Positions 45,920 to 58,146 of a DNA stretch of 64,000 nt are shown piece after piece. This DNA comes from Acholoe squamosa (lineage: Eukaryota; Annelida; Polychaeta; Phyllodocida; Polynoidae). Position 1 is the stretch's first letter. Every line of letters starts with the position of its first letter. The stretch covers positions 45,741,269-45,805,268 of the forward strand of contig OX439041.1 in NCBI GenBank assembly GCA_949317995.1, in the 5' to 3' direction. The position numbers and the translations under genes were made by a program. The notes below the pieces were generated by a model. It was not told the DNA's origin and did not search any database. It worked only from the letters and a program-made list of their open reading frames with translations.

Positions 45920-47964
45920 ATGTGATTCCACACACCTCCATTTATAGCCTCCCTGAGACTGATTTAGATTGCATCAATACTACCACCACCCTCCTCTCTG
46001 TACACCTCCTGCAGACACAATCAGCAACCTGCAAAGTTTGCTCTGTCTGTTTGGTAAGTAGGAAGACAAGCACACCGACAATGATAAAAAAAACTCTGTG
46101 GCAATAACTATGGCACTCCTGTAACTATGATACTGAGAATTTGAGGTATCTAAAGACCACGTTTTCTATGGTTATTGCCTTTCGAATTGGCTACTTCCCT
46201 TGTCCAGTTAAGTATCATCTAAACTTGGGTAATAAAATTTAATTGTGATAGCATATTCATGATACAACTACCAATTCTAACATAGCCTGAATATCTGAAA
46301 TTCCTACTGAATTCAATATTGTACGGTGTACTGCCAGTATACAGAACGCTGCACTGACCGATTGCTAATCACCAGCCCTTCCTCCCTCCACCCCATCTCA
46401 CCAGTCTCCGGGTCCTGCCCTGCAACAGTGGATACTGTCCATACTAACCAAATCACAGTGCCCCGCCTTTTGTGTCTCTTGTCTGTTCATTGCATCAATC
46501 ACAGTTATAGGCACAGTTACTAGGCATATTCTATGGTACAGGTAGATGTTTGTTGACCCTGACTATCCAATCTGATGCTAATCTCTCTATGCTAAAATAT
46601 AAGTTGTTTGTGTCGTATACCAGAAGCTTACTGGAGCTTATTTCAATATCCCTGACGAAAACATAGGCCTCATATCGTCAATAAAGCCGCTCATATGTGC
46701 TTACAGATATAGTGCATCAAGTGTTAAAAAAAAGAAAGAAAGGGAAAATGAACTAATTATCCTTCCCCCCATCGGCACATCATGCACTACCAATTGCTAC
46801 ATTGTAGCAGACCATCACTAACCTGGACCTTGAACTGGACCTGACTACCTGACTCGATGAATAAGTACCAGTAAACCCACCTTCCTCCATCTGGACCCAC
46901 CAATCTTACATGATTTACCTCGTACAGATTCATTCTTTAAGGGCCGCATAATGCAATGCATTGAGGCATCATGCCAGCCTTTCGGTAGTGCAGTAACGCC
47001 TTGGGGTCGGCCTGATGCGTTAAATCACCGTGATAATTCATTAGATTCCAATCGCTAATAGGCCCACAAAAGCATGACAATGTTTGGTAGACATTATTCC
47101 ACCATCTCCTTCAACAGTCAGGCCACATTGCCCAATTAGCACCTAATGCATGGGGTCTGGATTCCATCAATTACACACAGAATGGTGTGGCACCACTATA
47201 AAGATATTAGCTGCTGGCACCAGTATAACAATGTTCTCACTCACAAGAGCATTCACAATTCATAATGCTGAAATCTCTGCCAGTATAATACCAGCTTTAG
47301 AGTATGACACTGCAGAGCTACTCATTTCAGAAATTCATATTTCAGTAAGGCTCAAAGCTGCGATCTGCAGTTCCAGTGTTTTAGTATAAACCGATGGGCA
47401 TTAGTCCCAAGACCATATATGGTACCTCATTCCTCAATATTTAACTGCACATTGAGACCTGGAATAATGGCTTTACGTCAGCAGAAGCCTATCACCAGTC
47501 TGGCTTTATTTCCAGACAAAGCAATCAATGACAAGGCTGCAGACAAAAATTCTGATCTCTAGATGTTTTGGCAAACATGAGAAAGCAGAGACAATTGGAA
47601 ACTGGTTTTGGAATGTCAGCTAAACTGGCTGGTTGGTAGGTTGAGTTTGAAGTGTAAGGGTACTACACTTGACAGTTCATTTATTTTCCTCTCAGTACTG
47701 ATTACACAAGGTGTCAAATATACTCAGAGGCAAATCCCACTGGATTGGAGGGTAAAGGTGTATTGGTGAGTTCATGATATGGACTGCATTCAGATCCTGA
47801 CAGCTTGTGTGAGATACCAATCTATATTGGTTGCTATGTTATCAAGACAACCTCATTCTGTTAGACAGTGTGATTGCACCTGATACCAGCCCTGTCCCTT
47901 TTCCATGGTCGCTAATATCTGCCACGATATGTAGTAATGTTAAGGTCGAATCCCATGATGCTAT
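45920..47964. other. Intergenic DNA, no supported gene
   Basis: No supported exon or element. AAGGTCGAATCCCATGATG at 47942 may be a solitary MITE end. Confidence 0.45.
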
Positions 47965-48379
47965 TGTAGTGGTTCGTCTTTTTTAGATGTCAAATCATAA
48001 CGAACAGAGAATAAGTTTCTGGGTAGGCAACCAAGCTTTTATTTTAATCTTAGTTACATATGATCACAGCCTATAGAGATTACATGCCGTATGGCATTTG
48101 GTTACCTGTAGGTAACAGTAGAAGTGTGCTGAGCAGTGGTAGGACCACTACTGCTGAACTACCGTAGGAACTGCCCTTATATAAGGGAAAAGCCCGCGAA
48201 ACTCAGACCTGTCACCTGACGTGTGACAGACGAGTGAAAGGCCTCCTGGTGTAATGGATACGAATCCAGAGGCAGGTGCTGCCACCTGCCATCCAGACTC
48301 TCCCATCACACCCGGAGTCCCATGGGTACATGAACGTTACGAGTGTAATATTATATTATAAATATACCATACCCCTACA
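47965..48379 (-). repeat. LTR of a second retrotransposon (- strand)
   Basis: On the - strand it starts TGTAGGGGTATGG (at 48379) and ends CCACTACA (47965), giving TGTAG...CTACA ends. It holds a TATA-type sequence in CCCTTATATAAGGG (48174-48187) and, downstream, AATAAAAG near 48040. A purine-rich tract, AAGTGGGGCAG, stands directly before it, like the tract before the LTR at 7232, whose start (TGTAGAGGTAC) is also similar. So it is the 3' LTR of a related gypsy-type element. The reverse-complement of the upstream part is truncated. Confidence 0.65.
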
Positions 48380-48553
48380 CTGCCCCACTTAGACAATAAC
48401 TTGGGGGTAATTAAACTGCAGTGTATTAATAATATAATCTATTTAAACATTAATAACAAGTAGGATACGCAGATCCAGTATACTTATAGATGAGTAACAC
48501 TTATATACCTTATATACAGTAAAATAAATTCTTAAGGGCATGGAGCAGTAGAG

Positions 48554-48700
48554 CTAGGCAACACAGCAGTCAATTGTATGAAGCACTTTATCAGTACGTC
48601 CCAATTGTTCACCTGGTGCTGCAAAAGCTTTTCTGTCAGTTAAGGCTTCATGTTGCACATCCGTTTCGACATGACTTTTAGCTATTAATGGGGGGGGGGC
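48554..48700 (-). pseudogene. Tail of an ORF upstream of the second LTR, cut by a repeat
   Basis: A - strand frame ending at 48554 that is interrupted at about 48704 by the CCCAGTGGGCA repeat. The peptide (ending ...RTDKVLHTIDCCVA) is too short to identify. Its position before the LTR suggests a retrotransposon ORF. Confidence 0.3.
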
Positions 48701-48703
48701 TAT

Positions 48704-49203
48704 CCCAGTGGGCACAGAACGTTGCATCAACGTTGACAACCTGCTGATATTATGTTGATGATGTTGATCAACCTGTCTTCAACACCTTTTCAATGATTCT
48801 ATTTCAATGTTGTCAACCAACACCATTTCAACATCCAATCAACAGTTGACATATCAATGTTGAAATATTGTTTTCAATTCAATGTTGACTCAACATTGAT
48901 TTGTCAATGTTGAATCAACAATATTGATTTCAATGTTGATTCAACATTGACATGTCAACAAAGAATGCCCTAACAAATATCAACGTTGTTTCAACATCAT
49001 ATCAATGTTGTGTCAATGTTGAATAAACATAGAAATACAAAAGTTGAATCAGCGCTGATGGTTAGATGTTGAATCACAGTTGATTTTGATTATGTTGTGT
49101 CAACTTTCAAATTCAACTATATTTCAAGCCTTTATCAACTGTTGATATGCCAACATTGCAAACGTTGTTTCAATGCTGAATCAATGTTGATGTGCCCAGT
49201 CGG
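48704..49203. repeat. CCCAGTGGGCA repeat, copy 3
   Basis: 500 bp, begins CCCAGTGGGCACAGAACGTTG and ends GTGCCCAGTCGG; the interior is an array of TTGATTCAACATTGA-like words in both orientations. It has inserted into the retrotransposon tail at 48554-48700. Confidence 0.75.
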
Positions 49204-50229
49204 TAATCCATAAAATGAGGATCTCGCATAATAACTGGAGGCGAGTATCAAGTCCTATCCACTTATAAGTCACTTCAGGTTACAATATTAGATGTTCGCC
49301 ATTTTTAAGACCAAACATTTACAAAGTTAGAAGCTGGCAGGTAATCTAAGCCTCGGGATTTAGGTTATTAACTATATTTGGAGACAAACATGGTGAAATA
49401 CAGTACATCGTCATGGAGACCACCTTTTCATAAAAATGTCTCTGACGTCATTTACTCAGAAATATTAAAGTGGTTTGTATTTGCTTTTTGATCGTTTCTC
49501 TATTTATATTGGCGCCCTGCAGCTGGTCAACACAAACACCTGACAGAATATCCTGCTGTGTAATGGGAATTAAACATACAATATCCAGTAGTTGTGCTGA
49601 TCTAGCGTGACTTATTTTAATCATGTAGCTTGCCAATATTTACTGAGATTAGTTGATTAATGATCATGTATGGCATTCTAATCTTTAAAAAGGGATCTAA
49701 TATTCAATGCGAGGGACAGAAATAGACAGTTTGATAATGTTCCAAAAAGCTGCATGTCGACCGGCGGTTATTATGGGTATGAGGCCATTGTGCATGACTG
49801 TGTAAATTGTCGTCTGGTGCAGGCTGAACTAATTAAAAGGCGGGAACCAGCAGCTTATTCCAACACAATCGGCACTCACACACACAAAAAAAAGACAAAC
49901 ATGTATTTAAGACTCTGCTCAACATTAGAAATCTCTTATAGAAGGGAGAATAAACGTGGTCAATATACTTATCTCCCAACGTTTTATAATCGAGGAGGGT
50001 TATATTGACATTAGTTTGAAAAGCACCCCTCGTTTTCCTGTCAATAAAATAAATAAATCAATCAATAAAAGAACAATTTCCCCTTCATTATACAACACTC
50101 ATAGCATCAAAATGATCTCTAGGAGGGCAACCAATTTATTGATCATTTACTTTTCCTTTGCATCAAGCGTTAAATATCATTTTGCTTTGATCACGTTCGG
50201 GGTTTCACCAATTGACAAAAACTGTTACA

Positions 50230-50308
<79 letters not shown>

Positions 50309-51479
50309 AAAAGATGTCTTTTTACAGAGAAGGGTTTCAAGACCTATACCTTGAATACCTGGTATCTGGCAAGAAGCAAAATTGAGTCAGATGACTATCT
50401 AGGGGAATAGATCGTGCAGAAAGGTCATTTTACACCTATATCGGAATTTTATATCAAGGTGTCGTAAATAATAATAGACAAAGGTGCACGGGAATTGGTC
50501 CCAATTTGACCAATTTGAGTGCTCCTTTGTATTTATCTTAAGTTATTCTTGTCAGAAATGTTCAAAAAAATCATTTATTTGGCATTAGTAATTATTTCAT
50601 CATTAGTTATGTGACCATTTGCAATGATCTACCTGGGAGTGTGATACAGGGAAGGGTTATCACACTGGGGGGGTGTTAAACAGAGGTTCTTGGTTAAACC
50701 TATGGGGCTGCCGTATCCGTATGAGATAAAAAACATTACGCACTACATCCAATGAGGTATTGAATTCCAAATCACTCTTCTAAGGGGCAAATAAAGTAGA
50801 CTAGACAGGCAACATGTTACCTGGACAGGATAATTCTAATACCAATTCTGTATTCACATATTACAGCCCTTTTTAGCAGAGATTTTGGAATCCTAAAATG
50901 TCACCCAATACCATGTACCTTTGATCACGCTCAGTAAACCACATGTGCCCTCAGTATGGCTTTCCTGTTACCAACTATAGAGTTAAATCAAATCACTTAT
51001 GTTCTTTTTCACTTACATATAATTATTTATACGCTCTATGATCATTGGGCACTTGACTTATCGAGAACAAGGGGGAAGGCATGTGTGATTCATCGTTGTA
51101 TGGACTAAGGATATTGTAATTCAGTTTGCATTCTAATAGGGTTAATGCCATTTTCTCGTGCCATTCACAGAGTACAAAGAACATAGTCTCCCGTGTATTA
51201 TTGTGTACTGGTACAGCAGTACACATTACCACTTAGGCTCATCATCATGACTCTCAGAGATCCATGCCTGCTCGTGCTACAAAGACTTCCACACAGGTAA
51301 CTACAAATACAGAATCATGAACCCAGGTTGGTAATCAGGCTTGAGGCCACTCGCTTTGCTAACCACAGTCTGTCATTGGAAGGCAACATTTATGGTAGTC
51401 TGTTCATTACCAGTGGTAGGGGGATACCGTCGGAATCCATTGTGTCTCCAAATAGGCCCATCCAGGGTTGACTTTTTCT
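49204..51479. other. Intergenic DNA, no supported gene
   Basis: Contains a CRE palindrome TGACGTCA (49443-49450) and the (AT)n tract at 50232. No exon supported. Confidence 0.45.
50232..50306. repeat. (AT)n microsatellite
   Basis: About 75 bases of AT dinucleotides. Confidence 0.98.
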
Positions 51480-51499
51480 TCTTAAGTAGCCGCTGACAT

Positions 51500-51725
51500 T
51501 CAAAACAAATCAGTGTAGTTTTATGCCTGGTTAATCAGTCTTCTAGGTCTGCCATGTGAGGTTGTAAACTTCTACACTACTTATGTGGTGCTGATATTTA
51601 ATATGGGTTTTCACCACCTGTCAGATTCATTATCCAACAACGCAATATTATTACAGTGGTTCACTCTTCGGTTTTATGAGGATACCTGTTAGATCCAACA
51701 GTCAATTTTAACAGTGTACATAGGC
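51500..51725. repeat. Dispersed repeat family C, copy 1
   Basis: Diverged copy sharing the order AGTGGTTCACT...GGTTTTATGAGGAT...TCCAACAGTCAATTTT with 60375-60560. Confidence 0.45.
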
Positions 51726-52623
51726 AGGAATCTGAATAAGGCTTATATGACGACAACATGCCCTTCCAATATATATGATTGCCAAATCGCCAGCAGATCG
51801 TAAGGTATATTGAAATAAGCCTTAGGTATTGACGCAAGTATTATGCATACATTCGGACTTATTGATTTCTTTTGTCAACTTGTAGCACTTGACATAGCTG
51901 ATATTCAAATAATACCACATACAGTAATTACCCAGCAAACATATTATTACCCACATTTTGCGTCAGAGTCAGTTTATGTTCTGCCATGAATGAACACGAT
52001 TTGTACCATAGAATCACTCACCCCCCACCCCTGCAAAACATGTTCACTTATGCCTATTGTCATGCTAAGGGGATGAAAGGAACACGCGAGTAGGCCTCTT
52101 ATGAGCATTGTTTAGCTTCTACGTCAGGACGACAGATGATGCCTTACTAGCTTTCATATAAAAGCATTTACTGCATTTGATTTGATTCTCCGGCCCATGT
52201 TCACCCCCGGGAGGTTATTTTCAAGGTGCACTTCTGGGGCGAGGTCGTACCCATGCAACACTCATAAACTTAGCATAAGTCTCAGTAGTAATAGAATTGG
52301 TGATCAGTCGTAGTATCTGTGATATAGTGATAAAGAGCAAGAACATGGGTGTAAACTGCACCAAGAAGGGTCAGGAGGGCATTTCAAAACCATGCCCTGC
52401 AGGTGAGCGTTGGCCTTTTTAGTAGAGTAGAATTGAGGAGTCTCAAGTAAACAGTGGGTGTTCTAGGGTATAGATCTAGGGGATATACACTCTGCTAGAG
52501 GATTGTGCTCGGTTAGCAATTTACCTAAATCATATAATACAGAGTTAGATAAGTACAGTACCATCAGTGCTAGATAACATCAACTCAATACTGATTGTTG
52601 CTTTACATTGTATAAATAATCTT

Positions 52624-52810
52624 TTAGTTTACACTGCACTGTAAAAAGTAACTATTAAATCTACCAGGAATCCTCGTAAAACTGAGCAGTAAATCACCAT
52701 GATTGTATTGCAGTAAACCAGTGTAGTTTCTACAAGAAAACCCAGGTGGCAGAATACAGTGGTACAAGCATTCTCTGAAAATAACGACGGATCTTGCAAC
52801 TTTGGGCAAG
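52624..52810. repeat. Dispersed repeat family C, copy 2 (inverted)
   Basis: Reverse complement matches 60375-60560 over its length, with shared GTAAAACTGA, CCAGTGTAGTTT, CAGGTGGCA and AACTTTGGG-like words. Non-coding. Confidence 0.65.
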
Positions 52811-55026
52811 GATTGCGCCATTATTTCGATGATGTGTTTTTTTTTTTTCGTTACAATTCTTCTATATACAAAAAGACGTCATTGCAGGGGACAGTAAGGT
52901 CCCTCGTTCTACTGTATGTTTAGTACATTTGACATTACACATTATGGTTAATTTCTGCATAGTATGCTTACATCAGGATCACAGAGAGATACCCGCTTCA
53001 GAGTGAGGCTGTCATGTATGTAAAAAAACAAAACAAAAAAACAGTCCTCCCATATTACATAGGTATATTATATATAGCGAGGTCCGATGGGACTAGCTCC
53101 TGCTAACAGGGGAGTGCTAACAGGGCAGTGCTAACAGGGCAGCGCCATGTTCATCCATAATGGTCATGGTCAGCCACCCCAGTACTGCTGGATTGTCACC
53201 TAGCAAGACATTGGAGGCAGAATGGTGACAGTTACTACCCTCATACATGTAGTCCAAACTATGCTATGGCCTATTCATTCTTCTATCCTATATCATATCT
53301 CTGCACGAAGCTGTATTATTTCAACATTTATACTAATCGAACATCCACTGTGGGCAATAGCTAACTATCATGCGTTTAGGCTAATCACCTTAACATCTTT
53401 ACCGTTAAATTATGGGTTTTGAAGAGATTATCTAGGATACCCATGTAGCCTGATGGCAAGTCACAATTAATAGGTATGATTAAAGTAATGCTATGATGTC
53501 AACTACAAGATGGTGATCATTTATTGATTCCTGAAAACATGTAGATGGAGGACATTACAAAGAGAAATTCGAGGAGCCTTGAATTGCACTTTACAATAGG
53601 TGTTATTCCTTATCATGTTCTCTCTAAAATCTTACAGGGAAGCCTCTACTTGAAGTGCGTTATGGATCACCCTGGGCTAAATATATCCAGACCTGTATAG
53701 GCTATACCAAGTGCATTGATACTATACCATCAGTAGAGGATAATGAGGGCATTCATGTGACACTGATGGATGTGATAAACTCACTGGTGCATTAAATGAT
53801 TTAACGCTCACCATCTGGTGCATCCTGGCACACACAAACTGACCACTACTAGATCAGATCACATGCCACCCCCTGTGTCAGCTTCTTTGTAAAATTGTTG
53901 AAATGATTCTAACAGCCGGGCATTAATTTTATATTAGGATATGAAGGCTCTAGTCAATGATGAAAATGGGAATAAGAGCGATTTTTCGAACTCTTAAAGT
54001 TATTTTTACAGTCACCTTTTTTACACACGCATCCATAATATCGCAATAAAAACCCCTAACTGGGCTTAGAAATAAGTCTAAAAAGAGTTTGGAAAAACAA
54101 AATATCTAAAGTCTAATCTTTACAATGTTCTAACTCTGTGTCTATCTATATAAGGTTGGATAAAATGTGTTATATCCAAACCACCGTCCGCCTGCAACTT
54201 CCATTTACGTCGGTTTTCTTCCTGTAAAAATAACCTGGAGTTATCGTTTGTAAATGGATCACAGGACAATCTATAGATAAAGTTCCTGAGATTGCTTCCA
54301 ACCGGGATAACAATGGAAAATGCTGGTATACTGTAGTGCCCTCGTATCCACAGTGCTGCCTGGAGATGAAACCTAACGTTCCTCAATGTGTCCTGAGGTG
54401 GTGTCAGGTACAGGTAAGGTATCTCATTGTGGGAAAAACAAGTAACAGGAACCGGCCGCAACACATACCCCCCCCCCCCTCACAATGAATGGAAGATAGC
54501 CAATAACAGCCCTTCCTACTTTGGACAATGGCAACTTTCGATTCTCAGAAAGAAAAATGATGAGAAGCCTGTTACACAAATTCTGGATGTTCAGCAGGAT
54601 AGCTCAACGCTTCAAAGACGGTGTCAGGTCTCTGTACACTTTTTACATCAGATCATTTACAGATACAGGGACCCCTCACGGAATATAGTCATTGCATTGT
54701 GCACTAAACATCATCAGTAATAATATAAGTTACTTGCCTGTGCTTAAGATGCCGTCTTTGGACCGCTGAAAGAAAAGAGAAATGCGTGATAAATGTTTTC
54801 AGGTGCATTGCCACTTTGAAGAATAATTAACACCTATACATGTAGTTAAAATTATGCTTGAATTACGACTAATTTCAACCAGGAAACTTACTTAGTACAC
54901 TATCATCTTTGTATTGGATACAGACTGGATGTACTCTTCTTCACCTGAAGAACCTACGATCGTAGTGGTTGACCTCTGCCTCATCTCTATGTTGCCGCTC
55001 CCAAAGCTGAGTTTCTCCTACCCAAT
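52811..55026. other. Intergenic DNA, no supported gene
   Basis: Includes three exact 14-bp copies of TGCTAACAGGGCAG-like sequence (53101-53142). A - strand open stretch at 54120-54464 gives a protein-like peptide but lacks clear splice sites or a domain, so it is not called. Confidence 0.4.
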
Positions 55027-55080
55027 AGGTCCCAACCCACATGGTGATTTAGAGCTCTGATATCTCTGCGATTTTTTTCA
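55027..55080. mobile_element. GGTCGAATCCC MITE, left arm only
   Basis: AGGTCCCAACCCACATGGTGA... then CTCTGCGATTTTTTTCA; the right arm is missing. Confidence 0.5.
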
Positions 55081-55281
55081 GTCTACCCCATTATAATATC
55101 TATCTTTCTAATTCTATCAGGTGACCCCCTCACTTTCATGGAACAAATTACGTGGTGTTCCCAGAAAGGCACATCTCCCACTACTATTGGGGCATCTGGG
55201 TGACTTCTGGGGATTTGTACCTGGCCAGAAGTAGAATGACCTCACACTGGAGACAAACATTCACGCCGCCTCTGTTCCTCA

Positions 55282-55631
55282 AGCTCGAATCCCACTTGGC
55301 GAAAAATGGCTGAAATATCTCTGTGATTTTGAATCTGTTGCGTTTATAGTACCTACCCCAAATTCACAAGGGTTATAACTACAGCAGGGAACATAGAACA
55401 CAAGGTCACTGTTGTGTTTTACCATCCACCCCTTGGGATGTTTTGCCTTTGTTGATGTTTATATCTTTGTAAATTATATATTTTCTGGCCTAAAATCGCA
55501 AGAGAGTGCTTTTGTTCTATGCTCCCTGCTGCACTTATGACTCTTGCGAATTTGGGATAGATCCCACAAACGCAACAGATTTAAAATCGCAGAGATATTT
55601 CAGCTATTTTTCGCCAAGTGGGATTCAACCT
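55282..55631. mobile_element. GGTCGAATCCC MITE, copy F (long subfamily)
   Basis: 350 bp; TIRs AGCTCGAATCCCACTTGGCG and its complement. Arms carry GAATCTGTTGCG and ACAAGGGTTATAACTACAGC-like words that recur in copy H. Confidence 0.85.
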
Positions 55632-55653
55632 TAAGGGACGTGGTGGGACCTAT

Positions 55654-55895
55654 AGGTCGAATCCCACATGGCGATTTAGAGCTCATATATCTCTGCGATT
55701 TTGTCCCTTGCAATTTTGGGGTCTTTCTGGGCTCTTAGACCGCAAGGATTGTTCAACTTATACCGAATCCAACAGTGAATTGAGACCAATTAAGCAGTTA
55801 TCCTTGCGATATAGGAGCTCAGGAAGGCCCCAAGAGTGCAAGGGACAAAATCGCAGAGATATTTGAGTCCTAAATCGCCATGTGGGATTCAACCT
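55654..55895. mobile_element. GGTCGAATCCC MITE, copy G
   Basis: 242 bp, same subfamily as copy C (GGGGTCTTTCTGGGCTCTTA inner arm). Only 22 bases separate it from copy F. Confidence 0.9.
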
Positions 55896-56193
55896 ATACT
55901 CTGAATAATAATCTTCCATTTAAGTTTCCATAAGTTTCAGATGATCTCATCTGAATGTAATTCAAATTCAGATGAGCTCTGGCATATATACGGCGTCAAC
56001 ATTCGTCTCCACAGAGGGCCAGGTACATTCTCCAAACATAGACCCTTTTGCACTGTTGGGGCAGCCACATTTTATAGATGAATAGTTTTGACTTGTCTCA
56101 CCGGCCTAGGGGATATAGTACAATATGTACACTACATGCCAAGTGTCTGGCCATTTTACCTGATACAGTTCTCTGCTGGTGGGGGCAAGGTTA
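55896..56193. other. Spacer between MITE copies
   Basis: Contains a small inverted pair around 55930-55975 (TCATCTGAATGTAATTCAAATTCAGATGA). No gene. Confidence 0.5.
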
Positions 56194-57072
56194 AGGTCGA
56201 ATCCCACATGACGATAAATGGATAAAATATCTCTGCGATTTTGAATCTGTTGTGTTTATGGGACCTACTCCAAATTCGCAAGGGTTACCACTACAGGAGA
56301 GTGTATAGAACACAAGGACACTGTTGCGTTTATTCATGTACTCTTTAGGATATTTTGCCTTTATTGATGTTTATATCTCTGTGAATTAAACATTTTCTGG
56401 CATATAATCGCAAAAGAGAGCTTGTGTTCTATACACCCTCCTGTAGTTGGGTGTATAAAACTCTCTTGCGACTCTCTTGCGATTTTAGGCCAGATAATAT
56501 ATAATGCACAGACATAGAAACATGAATAAAGAGAAAATACCCCAAGGAGTACATGAAAAAGTGCAGCAGTGTCCGTGTGTTCTATAGGTGGAATCCCACA
56601 TGGCGAAAAGTGCCTCAAATATCTCTGCGATTTTGGTAGTTGTGTTTTATGGGCTTCCTGGTGCCCTCAATCACAAGGAGTGCTATTTACATTGTGTAAT
56701 ATCAAAGTACCAATGCACACTGTTCTATTGTTTTATATCCTTGCGATTTTAGGATATCAAACATGTCAGACACAGATAAACCCATTAACCAGGACAATAA
56801 ATCACAAATTCTTCTCAATAAAGCATAACAGTATCCTTGTGTTCTATGTACTCTACTGCACTCAAATTCCTTGCGAATTTGGGATAGACCCCAAAATCGC
56901 AACAGGTTCAAAACCGCAGAGATGTTTGGAGCATTTTTCGCCATGTGGGATTCGACCTTATACACCCTACTGAAGTTATATCCTTGTGAATTTGGAGTAA
57001 GTACCAAAAACGCTACAGATTCAAAATCACAGAGATATTTGAGTCATTTTTCGCCATGTGAGATTCGACCTA
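56194..57072. mobile_element. GGTCGAATCCC MITE, copy H, interrupted by copy I
   Basis: Long-subfamily copy with left end AGGTCGAATCCCACATGACG and right end TCGCCATGTGAGATTCGACCT. Its right arm is split at 56586 by another family member. Its own left arm keeps the uninterrupted version of the split site (complement of GTGTTCTATACAC), which acts as a built-in empty site. Confidence 0.8.
56586..56958. mobile_element. GGTCGAATCCC MITE, copy I, nested in copy H
   Basis: Begins AGGTGGAATCCCACATGGCG, ends CCATGTGGGATTCGACCT. Flanked by TAT on both sides; compared with the empty site GTTCTATACAC in copy H, TAT is duplicated, giving a 3-bp target-site duplication. Confidence 0.85.
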
Positions 57073-57485
57073 GCCCAGCTATCTAACACTGTGAGCGATA
57101 ATAGTCCTGAGTAAACCTAATCATTGGGTACGATGTGACTAGCCTATTGAGACGTCGCCTGTACACCCACGAGGATTCCTGCATAATATTATACTGACCC
57201 TACCACCCAGCACTCTGGCTCTCTGTGAACAGAGCTAGAAGGACTCAGTCAACTTTGAAACTGGAAGACCAAAGTCTACCCATGAAACACAAATTATGAA
57301 GACTCGCTAACTAAGCTGCCTTATAACACACTAAATTACCCTTTCATATGGAAAAGGTTTGATGTGTCAATTAACCAATGCCTTCATTCTTATGGACAAA
57401 ATGGAGAAAATAAAGTTCCAGATCATGAATAATGTACTGATCTAAGCAATATGACAAGGACATCTCACTGTATTGGCACCTTCTG
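57073..57485. other. Intergenic DNA, no supported gene
   Basis: No feature recognised. Confidence 0.45.
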
Positions 57486-57997
57486 GTGATTCCGGAATTG
57501 CACACTGACACAGCTATAACTCTGAAAATTTGGTATTCCACTAGTGCAGTGGTCTACCACTTTTTCCCAAACTCTGCTCTGAAATATGTTTTGGATGGCA
57601 CAAATATCAGTATCTCTTTACTTCCAGAGAGCGGGAAATGTGGTTACAAAATGGAAAATCAAGAAAGGGATTACATTCATCCCCTCACATATAATGCTTT
57701 GCCAACTACCGATAATCGGGAACAGGACTCACACAAAGAATCAAAAGGGCATTTCTCAAAAATGTTGATCAGCATGAGGGAGAACAAATCTCCTGACAAG
57801 ACAACAGAACCTCGGGTGCACATGGTGGTCAGTGAAGGACTGTCAGCTCCAGATGGCCCGTGTTTCCGCTCATGCCTCTCTCATGGGATGTACATGTACA
57901 TGAAGGCCACTGATAGCCCATGGGTAGTGAATCTTAGAGACAATCAAGGCAATCTTTATCCATCAAACCCCCTGCAACTCCCAAATTCCTCTCCTAA
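57486..57997 (+). CDS. Unrecognised open stretch, possible exon
   Basis: A + strand frame stays open for about 170 codons until a MITE begins at 57998. The composition is protein-like, with a Cys pair (CFRSC), a Tyr/Met-rich stretch and a hydrophilic middle. The frame opens at a non-ATG codon, so if real this is an internal exon; a possible acceptor is the CAG near 57520 (GACACAG/CTATAAC). No donor is certain. No domain is recognised, and a chance ORF remains quite possible. Confidence 0.25.
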
Positions 57998-58133
57998 AGG
58001 TCGAATCCAACATGGTGATTTAGTGCTCAACTCTCTCTGCAGTTTTGTCCTTTGCGTTCTAGGGACATTCCCGAGCCTCTAGATCGAAATGATTGTTCAA
58101 CTTATATCTAAATTGTCATATGGGATTGGACCT
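57998..58133. mobile_element. GGTCGAATCCC MITE, copy J (deleted)
   Basis: 136 bp, AGGTCGAATCCAACATGG to CATATGGGATTGGACCT; most of the right arm is lost. Confidence 0.75.
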
Positions 58134-58146
58134 ATAGATTCTGAAA

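Noticed and set aside
48240..48310. tRNA-like A box TGGTGTAATGGAT
   Set aside because: No B box or cloverleaf; it lies inside the LTR at 47965-48379.
43580..49203. CRISPR-like array in the CAACATTGA repeats
   Set aside because: Eukaryotic context, no uniform repeat/spacer pattern; words are degenerate and occur in both orientations.
54120..54464. Exon on the - strand
   Set aside because: Peptide looks plausible, but no clear acceptor/donor pair or domain could be found.
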